Positions 21,711 through 31,979 of a stretch of 64,000 nt of DNA are shown in pieces. Source of the stretch: Podarcis raffonei (lineage: Eukaryota; Chordata; Lepidosauria; Squamata; Lacertidae). The stretch is from contig NC_070614.1 in the NCBI RefSeq assembly GCF_027172205.1, positions 48,672,001 to 48,736,000 on the forward strand. Direction: 5' to 3'. The stretch's first letter is position 1, and each line of letters opens with the position of its first letter. Under the pieces are notes generated by a model that was not told the DNA's origin, searched no databases, and was given only the letters and a program-made list of their open reading frames with translations. A program made the translations under genes and the position numbers.

Positions 21711-22830
21711 GTAGGTGTCTATTTTATATCATCTTAGAAAAATGGCTAACAACGCTCAATGTCACTTTATTAGAACTTTGGCTTTACCAGACTTCAGAAG
21801 GCTCAGAATAGTTCTCTTCTGCCCTAACAATCATTAAGTATAGATTTTTCCCAACCTGGTGGCCTCCAGCGATTCTGGACTAAAATTTCTATCAGCTTTG
21901 ACTATTGGTAATGCTAACTAGGACAGATATGTTTCATAGTCCAAGATATCAGGAGAGTAGTATTTTGGGAATGGTTGATTTGATACCTGAGTCTAAGCCT
22001 TTGGCACAACTAAAGATGGCTCCATTTCAATTGCTTTAATTTCAGTTAGTACTTCTTTTGCTCATACTTATTAATTTAATAGTTCCTTTTAATGCACTGG
22101 ATGTCTAATGAGGTAGACCAAACTGAGTTACAATGGTCTGACTGAGGCCAACCAGTGTGAACTTTAAGAAATTCAAATGTGGGTTTCTGTTTGCAAATTT
22201 CAGGTCACACTAATCTGTAGCATAGAAACTGTATTTGTGGACTTCTGTTTAGGGACAAGCTGTGCCCACGAAGGCAAAGACAATCCACCAGCCACGTATT
22301 GTGTGGCATTTCATGTGCCTTTTTCAGACAGGCAACCAAAACAGAACAACAATTTAGCCCCTAGTGGGCTATCAAAAATCCTTGTTATTGTCCATGTGGC
22401 TTATTGGGTCATAAATGATACAAGACTGCTCTTAGAGTAGATGAAGCCCCCATTCTAAGCCCACATCAGCAATGAAGAGATGATGTGTCTGCATTGGCTT
22501 AGTGGGAATGTGAACCATAGTCTCTCTGTCTCTCTTATGTGCTTCCACTCTTTTTACGTACATGCACACACAGAGCAGTGGACCATGTCATCCCAGGCTT
22601 TAATAAAAATCCAGATTTAGAAAGCCATTGCATCTGGTCATCTTTGTTCAATGTCTAGGTCACCTGCTAGAAGACTTCTGCCATTCATCTTATATGTTTT
22701 CATCTGACTGTCTCAAACCATACAAATGAGGTCATGGTTAAGAAAGGAAGGAAACAAGATGGTTAGCAATGTACTTTTAAAACCATGCATTTGATAATCT
22801 CTTCATCCCCCCCCTCCTTTAACCTTCCAG

Positions 22831-23225
22831 ATGGCAACCCCTCTGCTCCACATATCTACATCCTTCCTCCTCCTTCGGATCAGCTGGCTCTGCAGGAAAC
22901 AGCCACCGTCACTTGTGTGGTGAAAGGTTTCTCCCCTAGTGAGTTCTTTGTCAAATGGCTGCGGAATGATGAGCCCGTAGATGATTCCGAATACTTCACT
23001 AGCACAGCCACCCAGGAGTCCAAGGCACCCAAGCGGTATTATGCCTATAGCATGTTGAACGTCAACGCAGAAGAGTGGAATTCTGGAACTACTTACACTT
23101 GTGTGGTGGGGCATGAGATGTTGCCCCTCCAGACGTCTCAGAAGACCGTAGACAAGAATACGGGTAAACCAACCGTTGTCAACGTCTCCCTCGTGCTCTC
23201 CGACATCGCCAGCACTTGCCAATAG
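22831..23225 (+). CDS. IGHM: IgM-b/c second CH4 exon (CH4') with secretory tail
   Basis: 395 bp, acceptor accttccag, stop TAG, internal donor ACG G|GTAAAC with exon end at 23,163. It differs from the other two CH4 copies by VVKGFSPSEFF (not LMKDFSPPEFF) and DDSEYF (not DASKYF), yet ends in the same SDIASTCQ tail. It is the nearest CH4 to the membrane exons at 25,717, so membrane chains of this gene should include it. The poly(A) hexamers behind it are lost: both positions read as gtaaaa and aactgaag. A repeat-derived AATAAA at about 23,488 is the nearest canonical substitute. Confidence 0.9.
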
Positions 23226-23439
23226 CCATTCTTGTCAAGCCTCCTGCATATCTTTCTCAGCTTCCTAATTCTGCCAGCATCTGCTTTCCCTTCTTGTGTC
23301 TCCATTTGTTTAATTATTAGCCATTTGTGGAGGAAAAGAGGGGTGATGTACCCTGAATGTTGTAGAATTAACTGGCCTCATCTCTTTGAAGTAAAACAAT
23401 AGTTTGAACTGAAGAAAGTTGAACTGAAGAAAGTTGGAA

Positions 23440-23595
23440 GATTCTAGAGCTTCATTAACAAGCAGGGCATATAAACATATAACACAAAATAAATAAATAA
23501 ATGTTATGTTTGCTTTTGTTATCATTGACAATGGCTACTACCTACAATGGCTATGTTCCCCAGAGGGGCTGGGGAAACCCAGCCAAATCGGCAGG

Positions 23596-23640
<45 letters not shown>

Positions 23641-23828
23641 CACCTCCACTGTTGGAGACAATCTGCCTCTGAATACCAATTGCTGGTGGTGGTGGGAACC
23701 ACTGTTGCATTCAGGTCCTGTTCATGGGCTCCCCAAATGTATCCAGTTGACCACTGGGAGTACCCAATGCTAAATGGGACTTTGGCCTGATCCTGCAGGG
23801 GTCTTCTTCTATCATTCTTACTACATTT
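23440..23828 (+). repeat. Interspersed repeat split by an L2 3' end (third mu copy)
   Basis: Same nested arrangement as at 20,014: outer repeat, L2 terminus (cagaggggctggggaaaccc) and (ATT)14 at 23,598-23,639, then the outer repeat to gatcctgcaggggtcttctt. It contains (AATA)n at about 23,488-23,501, which supplies AATAAA hexamers about 265 bp after the CH4' stop. Confidence 0.75.
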
Positions 23829-25716
23829 AAAAAGAAATATTGACAAGAACTAATTTATTGAATTCATTCAGACACACGCACACAAATCTCTGACCTTCAG
23901 AATCCTTGGCCAGGTCAAATCTTCCACTATCCTTACAGAGAGATGTAGTCACTCACAGGACTACAGAAAAGATTGGAGGGGCCCAGAGCTGCTGCTACTC
24001 CAGCACTCTTCCTTAAAATAGAATATAGTGTCCCTGCCTTCCCACCATCTGCTCCCCTCCCCCCCAAAAAAAAATCCATGGCAGATCTTACACAGGATTT
24101 CCTTTTCCATAGTCACTGTCTCAGGACAGCAAGCATAGTTGCCTCTAGCATATCAGGAGCTAGGAAAATAAACAAGGCTGGGGACACATGCCTGTTTGGA
24201 GGTATAGGTCACCCATGTGCCATACCTCCTTTCCACTCTTCCAAACAACACTGAGGAAGGCAAGGCTGTGAAAAAAACTAGGCCAATTCTTTCATTCATG
24301 TTAAGCAAAAGTTGCAAAAGTTGTCCTCCTCACTCATAACAATTCCCCACTCCTTCTTGGTAATGGTAGGCTGTAGAAAGCCAAAAACAATATCAGCAAG
24401 CATCTCAGCCACAGTAGAATGTGGAGCCCAGGAGAGCACTTTGATTTCTTCGGTACTGGTTGGTGTTGAGGTGCAGCTCAAATGAATTTCTTTTGGGAAG
24501 CTGAGTGCTTTTCATTCTTAGGTTTCTTTCATATATGGAGTCTGGTTAAATGGGATAGTGCTCCTGGAGCAGGAACAGCCTTCTCCCACAGAGACTTGCC
24601 TAAGGTACCTGGAGTTGTTTGTTCTGCTGACACCTTTGCTGCACAGAATCCCCTATTTGCTTCTAATAAACAAAGGTTTAGAATGTCCATGCTTATTACT
24701 GGAGATAAAAACTGAAAAGAATATACAGGATAAAAGGCTAGTATCTTTTATAACATACACAAAATAGGTCACACCAATATGATGGAGCAGGTTGAGTTCT
24801 GAATTTATGAACAGAAGACAAAAGTTCAACCTTCTACTCAGTCAAATATAGTAGTGTAGCTTTTCTCATTTTGTCACACATACAGTACTGATGACAGCTG
24901 AGATACAAATGTAAGGTCATTTGTAGGTTCATATGTGTTACACAGAATGCTAAATGGAATGCTATTTTGGGAAGATGGGCATCCATACTCTGTGGCAGAA
25001 CATTGGTTGAAAAATTCCAAATGATCCCCATCTTCGAATAATAAGATAAACTCTTATAAATGTGTCTCATGGTTGAGACATCTCCTCCTGTATATTTCAT
25101 CATTAATGTACACTCATTATTCGTTAAAGTTGCATTCTACTTTAAAGATGTAGGCTCAGTAAGACAGGCTACACTTGCAACTTACTGTATAATGCAATCC
25201 TGTGTACGATGTTACGACAAGAACAACTCAGAAAATCACCCAGGCTGGGTGGGCAGTTATTGCAAAATTCCTGAGGGCTCTTCGTGGTTAAGAGAGCATC
25301 ATGTTGAATAAGGGCTTCTAGACTCCCTTCAGCCAGCAGGGCATGCCATGCAGAACTCCTAAAAGATTTATGGCTCCATCAACGTGAGCTCAGCTCTTTG
25401 AGTTAATTGCATATTAGATGAGGCAAAATCAGCATCATGCTGCCAGCACAACCAAAGGAGGAGACAGTAAGCCATTCACAATATTTGATGCCCCTCGGTG
25501 CAGCATGCTACCATTCCAATCCTTCACTAAATCAGCGCGCCTTGCACCACCTGTCACCCGCCAGCATCCATGTTTGATTGTGCCCAGTCCAAAATAAAGA
25601 ATTCTCTTGTCTCCCTAAGTATCTTTTCCACAGCTCCTCACACTCTTTATGTAACTCAGTTTTGTCCCCTGTGTCGCTTGGCTACACTGAGACCTCCCCA
25701 TGTTTCTAAACTGCAG
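23829..25716 (+). other. CH4'-M1 intron of IgM-b/c
   Basis: From about 24,290 it resembles the interval before M1 of IgM-a (about 2,950-4,405), for instance gagggctctatgtgg versus gagggctcttcgtgg. No coding sequence was recognised. Confidence 0.6.
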
Positions 25717-25874
25717 AAAAATCTGATCTGCATGTATCATCCAAAGCTTATCTAGATGTGATCGTGGATGCTGATGACGATGAAGAACTCCAAAACATCT
25801 CATCAATCCTTTCCACTTTCATCATCCTTTTCCTTGTGAGCCTTTTCTACAGTGTCATTGTAACTGTCTTCAAG
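25717..25874 (+). CDS. IGHM: IgM-b/c membrane exon M1
   Basis: 158 bp, acceptor aactgcag, donor ttcaag|gtaaga. With the G from the CH4' internal donor it starts GAA. A long acidic linker with DADDDEEL leads into STFIILFLVSLFYSVIVTVFK, the mu-type transmembrane helix with conserved FLVSLFYS. It differs from the IgM-a exon at several linker residues (VSSKAYLDVIVD versus VLSKAYLDGFID). It completes the membrane form of the fused gene. Confidence 0.92.
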
Positions 25875-26134
25875 GTAAGATATATGGGGCAGAGGGAGAT
25901 AGGCAAAATGATCAATAGTAATAAGTCACTTGTAGCAGACAGGATAAGGGAGAAATGAGAGAATGCAAAAGCAACATGCAGGTACTATGGTCTTCATGGG
26001 GTAGGCCAAGCCAAGATTCTAGAAAAGACAATTATTTTGCAAAGCATTCAGGTTATACAAGTTGAAGGAATATTTGTCAAAGATGCAGATTAAATATTCA
26101 GAGCTTTGATAATGCATTTCCCCCTCACTGTATG

Positions 26135-26330
26135 GAAGTTGAACGCTTTGCGACTCAAACGTTTTGGCTCCTGAATGCCGCAAACCTGGAAGTGAGTGTT
26201 CAGGTTTGCAAACATTTTTTGGAGCCCAAACATTCTGCAGCCAATCGGAAGCCATGCCTTGGTTTCTGAACATTTTGGAACTTGGACGGACTACCGGAAC
26301 AGTTTCCGTTCGACTTCTGAGGTACGACTG
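26135..26330. mobile_element. Pogo/Tigger-like MITE, end-truncated
   Basis: Ends in cttctgaggtacgactg before TA. The left end starts directly at gaagttgaacg, the inverse of the sequence about 12 bp inside the right end, so the outer end of one inverted repeat is missing. It lies in the M1-M2 intron of IgM-b/c and is absent from the matching IgM-a intron (around 5,084). Confidence 0.65.
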
Positions 26331-26592
26331 TATTTCAGCAATTTTAAGCAAAACCTGTACAGATCCAGCACTCTAAGTGATGTAGATAACCCTCCTGTCA
26401 GTTCCAGTCTTCCAGGAACCCCAAACCATTATTTCCACCCAACAAAAAAAAAACTCCCTATGCTGTTCAAAGACAGCTTTATTACATCACAAAATGGCAG
26501 TGGTAGACAGGACAGGAGGTTGTGAAACAGTGGAGGGTTGTGTGACATTATTTTCTTCCATGACATTAATTATGGTTGTTTTCCAATTCCAG

Positions 26593-26601
26593 GTGAAATA
26601 A
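26593..26601 (+). CDS. IGHM: IgM-b/c membrane exon M2 (VK stop)
   Basis: The acceptor ttccaattccag is followed by GTG AAA TAA, giving the Val-Lys cytoplasmic tail. It is identical to the M2 of IgM-a at 5,331, with matching 3' flank (caaagtgaag, gttgcctaacataaa). Confidence 0.88.
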   Translation: MK

Positions 26602-26907
26602 CAAAGTGAAGAGGGACAATAAGTTGCCTAACATAAAAGACTGTCCATTCTTTCAATTTCTTTCATCACCAGCACAATCAAGGATTTAATAATTCTCCAT
26701 TCACTTTTGGGGAAAGGTTGACTGGACAGATGGCATTTGTCTTCGCTTTGTCTCATCATGTAGCTGGGAGCAAGTCCTATCAAACTAAACGGGACTAATA
26801 TATGACTAGACATGCATGGCCTTTTGCTGCCAGTGTTCCATTTGAACTGGACCTATTGGACTGGTTGTTTATCCTTCAAACATGTATGCTATAATTTTGC
26901 CTTCCTT

Positions 26908-26910
<3 letters not shown>

Positions 26911-26945
<35 letters not shown>
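26911..26945. repeat. (TG)n microsatellite
   Basis: About 35 bp of TG; counterpart of the repeat at 5,661 after IgM-a. Confidence 0.95.
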
Positions 26946-26946
<1 letters not shown>

Positions 26947-26984
26947 GTATTCAGCTAAGTACTACTTAAAGTAGACCTAATTAA

Positions 26985-27160
26985 ACGGCGTTTCCGTGTG
27001 CTGCGCTGGCTCGCCAGATGCAGCTTTGTCACGCTGGCCACGTGACCCGGAAGTGTCTCCGGACAGCGCTGGCCCCCGGCCTCTTAAGTGAGATGGGCGC
27101 ACAACCTTAGAGTCTGTCAAGACTGGCCCGTACGGGCAGGGGTACCTTTACCTTTACTTT
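26985..27160 (+). mobile_element. Sauria SINE, 5'-truncated
   Basis: Contains ttgtcacgctggccacgtga, tctccggacagcgctggc and ends ggtacctttacctttacttt, the 3' half and tail of the squamate Sauria SINE (the tail is shared with Bov-B). It sits in the same aattaa target where IgM-a carries a Bov-B 3' end (5,744). Confidence 0.85.
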
Positions 27161-27668
27161 TAATGAAATTAATTAAACTCAATTATCCCTTTTAACTCCA
27201 ATGGGTCTACTCTGATTTAGGACTAGCATTGCATACCACTCATCACTGTGACTCTGTCGTGGTCATATTTCATTTTAGCTATTGTTGCCTACCTAGTCTA
27301 AACCCAAAAAGAGGATATTGCAATTTCAACTCTGAATGCAGTAGACAGAGTATTGTACCATATATATCAAATATAATGTTTGCCTTTACTCCTGCTGTAC
27401 ATTAAGCTTACATTTCTCATGACCATTTTATAGTCCTTCTGAATTGTTACTGTAACTACTTTTCTAGTTTTAAGTGTATCCCACACTGCATCCAGAGGCA
27501 AGAAAGGGTTACGTTTATTCAAGAAACACCGTTTTTATAACTAAAAAAAAGCTTTATCTCTTGAAAAGTTTTTTTTTTAAAGAGCTTCTCAAGAACAAAT
27601 AGAAAAAATAACTCCCTAGTGGAGCAGGCAGCAATGCCATCAAAATGTGTTACACCACAGGTGAACAT

Positions 27669-29214
27669 CGTTGTGTGTGTTTTTTGGTTTTGTATTCAAC
27701 TAAGTACTGCTTAGGGTAGACCTATTGAAATCAATTAAACTCAGTTATATCTTTTAACTTCAATAGGTCTACTCTGATTTAGGACTAGTCGGGAGCTCCT
27801 CAGAGTGACAAGGAGATGCTCAGGCTCCCAAACACTAGACAGGACACTCAGGAGTGATCGTGTCAACCAAGTGATGGGCTCATATGTTTGTTATTTTTCT
27901 CTGTGTGAGAATGCACTTTAACAGTGATAGACCCCAAGCATAAGCTGTGCCTCAGTTTTCCATATCGGACATGGGGATATGCCAGCCTCTCTTTATTTCA
28001 TATACTGCCTACACAAAATTAAGAAGTGTATTTTTTGCAAAGGAGGGTTTCCATTACCAACTTGCCATTTACTTTGGTTTCCCACAGCAAACACATGCCT
28101 TATGACATTTTTAGCTGACTCACTGCACATAAGGAAATGAGTTTCTATTGAAAGCCCCACACAACACATCTGCCTGTCTCCATCTGAATGGCAGTACTTG
28201 CCTTGGACTGAAAGTGGAAACGCATGCCTGGCCACATTTGCTAGCATAAACAGGACACATCTGTTCTGGGGATGACTTATTCAAATGTCAATACCAGCCT
28301 TCAGCCATGTTGCTATCAGTGGCAAGCATCAGAAGATGAAATGTGTGTCCAATGATTTTAGCCTTGATGAAATTAATCTCTTTATTCCTTGCTTGAAAAG
28401 AAATAAGTAATAAATTAAAGCTCTGTTGAACATGGTTGTCCATTGCTGTGGAGAGTCTTTTTTGCTATCCAAAATAGTTAATAGTCACTTCTCACTTCGC
28501 AGAATTTCTAGACTTTTATGGAGCCATCTGAAGACCCAAAACCATACCATTCAACTTTTTCAGATAAAAAAAGGGGGCAATCGTCTTCCAGGATGTGCTC
28601 CCAGGCAAGTCATGTCACCCGTCCTGCAATCTCATTCCCCCTGAAGTGACTTTTGCGGGGTGAGAGTGTGGCATGACAGCACACGAGATCATGGCACCCA
28701 AAACGGCCACCACAATCTCCCTCAAAAACTGGGATGTCCCGTTTTCCCGGGACACCTGGCAGGTATGCAAAACTTTCCTTCTGACCGGACTCCTAAGCCT
28801 CTAAGGGCAGTACTCAAGTATTTGGAACATGAGATTTTGGAAAAGATACATATTAGCCAATTCATGCCCTACAAACACACCCCAAAGGCACCCAGAGCGT
28901 TTTGAGTTGAAAACACTATTTTAAAGGGAAACTGCTGCAGTCTGTTGACTAACCCACCTTGCTGCAGGAACCAGGGCAGGACAAGCTATTGCAGTGTAAA
29001 TTAATTTCAAGGTACAGAAGGGGGGAAAGAGCCTATGAGGAGCCTCAGCCAATGGGAGAAAAGCATAAATATCTGAAAAGGCTGTGAAGGGGGTCGATAC
29101 CACAGCTGCCCAAGTCCTCTCAGAGGGGTGATTTTTTGCAGAAGGGAAGAATTGGTTCCAAAAACACGTCTTGCAATATGTTGGAGTGTGGGACAGGGGA
29201 GACATTCTGCTGGT
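27669..29214 (+). other. Spacer between mu and upsilon units
   Basis: No Ig exon recognised. About 27,690-27,795 repeats a piece of the palindromic-type repeat also seen at 27,165-27,235 (ggtctactctgatttaggac). About 28,715-28,765 resembles a repeat with cgggacacctggcaggtatg. The rest is unremarkable. This is where an IgD gene would be expected in the usual mu-delta-upsilon order. Confidence 0.45.
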
Positions 29215-29833
29215 TGCCATTTTATGTGTTGTTTGGCTATTTCGTTTCTAAATAATAAATAGATAAATGAAATTTCAAGCTGCTGAGTACATTTTTCCAT
29301 AAACTGAGGAGCACGAAGCAAGCAGACACCTGCTCACACAATGGGTCTCCTCTGTCTTCTGCATGGCCCAAAATCTGTTCCATAAGGTTGAAGGACCCTC
29401 CAGAGCAGATCTGAGGGGGTGCTGGAGGCATAAGAAGCAACAGTGCATACTTGAATAAAATATTGGGGGGACCTAGGTAAGCCCCACCATGCATAATCAA
29501 TCACATGATGTGGTGCATGCACACCATTTGAACGGCAATGCCCATCAACTGGGGGGGGGGGTCCTCAAATATTTTATTGGGGGAATCAAAGCCCCCTCAG
29601 CCCCCTATGGGAAGAAGAGAAACCAGAATAAGTCCTCTTGTAGAATAGATATATTGTCTTCACAATTCAATCAATATTGGATCGGAAGTAAGAATTTACA
29701 ACTATTGGAAGGAGCAAAATCTGCTCCAAAAAAATGGTTAATATCAATAAATGGGGGATGAGGCCTAGCACTAAGTAAGGCCTAGCATGGCCCTTGAGTT
29801 TGAGTTGGCTTCTTTGACGCCGTTGTCCTTATA

Positions 29834-30075
29834 GAGTGGTACCTCGGGTTACAAACGCTTCAGGTTACAAACGCTTCAGATTACAGACTCCGCTAACCTG
29901 GTAGTAGTACCTCGGGTTAAGAACTTTACTTCAGGATGAGAACAGAAATCACGCGGCAGCGACGTGTCAGCAGCGGGAGGCCCCATTAGCTAAAGTGGTA
30001 CCTCAGGTTAAGAACAGTTTCAGGTTAAGAACGGACCTCCGGAATGAATTAAGTTCTTAACCAGAGGTACCACTG
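29834..30075. mobile_element. 242-bp pogo/Tigger-like MITE
   Basis: Flanked by TA, starting GAGTGGTACCTCGGGTT (first base changed) and ending ccagaggtaccactg. It is in the opposite orientation to the copies at 6,313, 10,137 and 50,625. It is absent from the second upsilon block at the matching place (about 55,535-55,550), so it arrived after that duplication. Confidence 0.88.
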
Positions 30076-31689
30076 TAACTTGGGTGTAAGTTCCATTCAC
30101 AACAAAATCATACTTCACTAAATTCACCAGGTTGGATGGTGCAAACCTATACATGCATACGCAGAAGAAAACCCCACTGGAATTTCAATGGGACTTTGAA
30201 CTCTTTGGTGGTTGAGGTGAACAAGGTGAATGACAACAGGCCTGACTCCCTGCCAAGTCCACATAGGGTTGCAGCCTGAGTTTGTTTGTTCCCCTGGAAT
30301 CCTTGCTATCTTTGCATCACCTTGAGTGCCCCCAAGACCAAAAAAACAAACACCTGTTAAGCTTAACTAACTACCGGTCAAGCCCAGGGAAGCGGCCAAG
30401 GCGGCCTGGGAGCTCATGACCAAGACTTCTGCACCTTCTGGTTCTTCAACGTGGTTTTGAGGAGAGCAGGGGTGCCGGCAGCTGGAGGAGGAAAGGAAGG
30501 GGCCTAAGGCCTAGTTGGTGCACAGTGGGGAATGGAGCCCAAGGGATGGATGCTGCAAGAGATAAATACATATCCATATGCCACTGGTGAATACATCGCT
30601 CTGTTTAACTGGCGGGATGAACAGAATTATACCATGAGCCAATTACGTGATGAAATGTATTTTTTTCCAATTTTTGGACAGAAGAAAACAGGGTGCGGCG
30701 GTTATGTGGTGAAACACAATGACTAATTAGTGTGAACATGGCTAAATAAAAACAAAACGGTTTGAGTTTTTGCAAGTGAGATTCACCCGAACCGCGTAGT
30801 TCACACAGCCTTGTTTTTCTCAGCAGTGAAATCTTTGGGTTTGAAAAGGTGTCAAACATGTGAGAGAGAAAAGAGGAAGTTATTAGCTCCCTGGACCTCA
30901 ATTGTTTGTTTATTTTCACACCTTTCCTTCACACCTTCAGGCCAGTTAGGACGTCACTAACTGGAAATTTTCTTTTTTTAAGGCACTTCATAAGAGAATG
31001 GTTAAGGGGAAACTCTGAAGGCCTCATTGCAACAGAAATGAATCCCGAACAGAAACTGACTGTGGGTCATTCAGCAGAGATCAGGTTGCTTCGATCAACT
31101 CCAGCCTTGGGATCGGTGAGGTAATTTTAATCTGTTTAGCATTTAAACTTCTGTATGTTTTAAAGAAGAGTTGTAGATTTATTACGATTTTACTGTTTGA
31201 AAACTGCTTTGAGGGTTTTTTTTTACAATAAATAAATAAAATAAAAGAGAGCTTTATTTTTACATTATGGGTCTTGAGAAGATAGGAACATAGATACCCC
31301 ACAGGAGAAGGGACTCCTTGGAATGTCCTAGCCTTTCCGAGAAGGAAGTGAACAATACAATGCCTGAGAAAGAGGAGAAGCATTTTTATCCTGTACTCAG
31401 GGGTCTTCTGTTGATTCTTGGGCTTCCTAGCTGATGCTGAATTGCAAGTCTTCCTTGCTACCATTTTCCAACGGAGCATCTTTATGTAAGGGAGGCTGGG
31501 GGAGTAGATGGGGCTTGGAGCTGCTGCATGTGAGGCTTGGAGAAGGCTGCAAGGTAGCCTTGCTGTATCCCACCAACTTCCCTATAGACCAGCATTCAGT
31601 TGATTCTTGGAGCTGAGAACTTCAAGGATAAAGAGCGACTGGTCAACCTTCCAGAAGCTCCACTTCAGCTCCTGTTATCAGAGCCAAAT

Positions 31690-31868
31690 GGGAAAGGCTG
31701 AAGCTCAGTGGTAGAACATCTGCTCTGAAAGAGGAAGGTCCCAGGATCAATTCCTGGCATCTCCCAGGAGGGCTGGGGGAGAAGCCCACCTGCAACCTTG
31801 GAGAGCCACTGCTGCCAGTTTGTGTAGCCAATACTAGACTCAATATAAGGCAGCTTCCTATATTCCGA
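31690..31868 (+). mobile_element. tRNA-derived SINE
   Basis: Has an A box-like gaagctcagtggtagaacat, a B box-like aggatcaattcctgg, a body with cagccactgctgccagttt-type sequence and the end ataaggcagcttcctatatt. This is a tRNA-headed squamate SINE inserted at the left edge of the first upsilon switch region. Related 3' fragments lie at about 12,465, 54,965-55,078 and 57,180-57,225. Confidence 0.75.
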
Positions 31869-31979
31869 TGCCAGGACAGAGCAACAGCTGGCAGGGAGCA
31901 ACATAGGCACATGAACCTTGCACCATGCACCATGTTCAGCTTGAAAGCTTCCCACCACTCAGCCAACAGAGAGGTCTAA

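Noticed and set aside
15362-23225. The duplicated domain set as an IgA/IgX-like class
   Set aside because: Reptile IgA-like genes have upsilon-like CH1-CH2 and mu-like CH3-CH4. Here CH1 (GCLAKGFLPD) and CH2 are mu-like too, the M1/M2 exons are mu-type, and flanks match the IgM-a unit.
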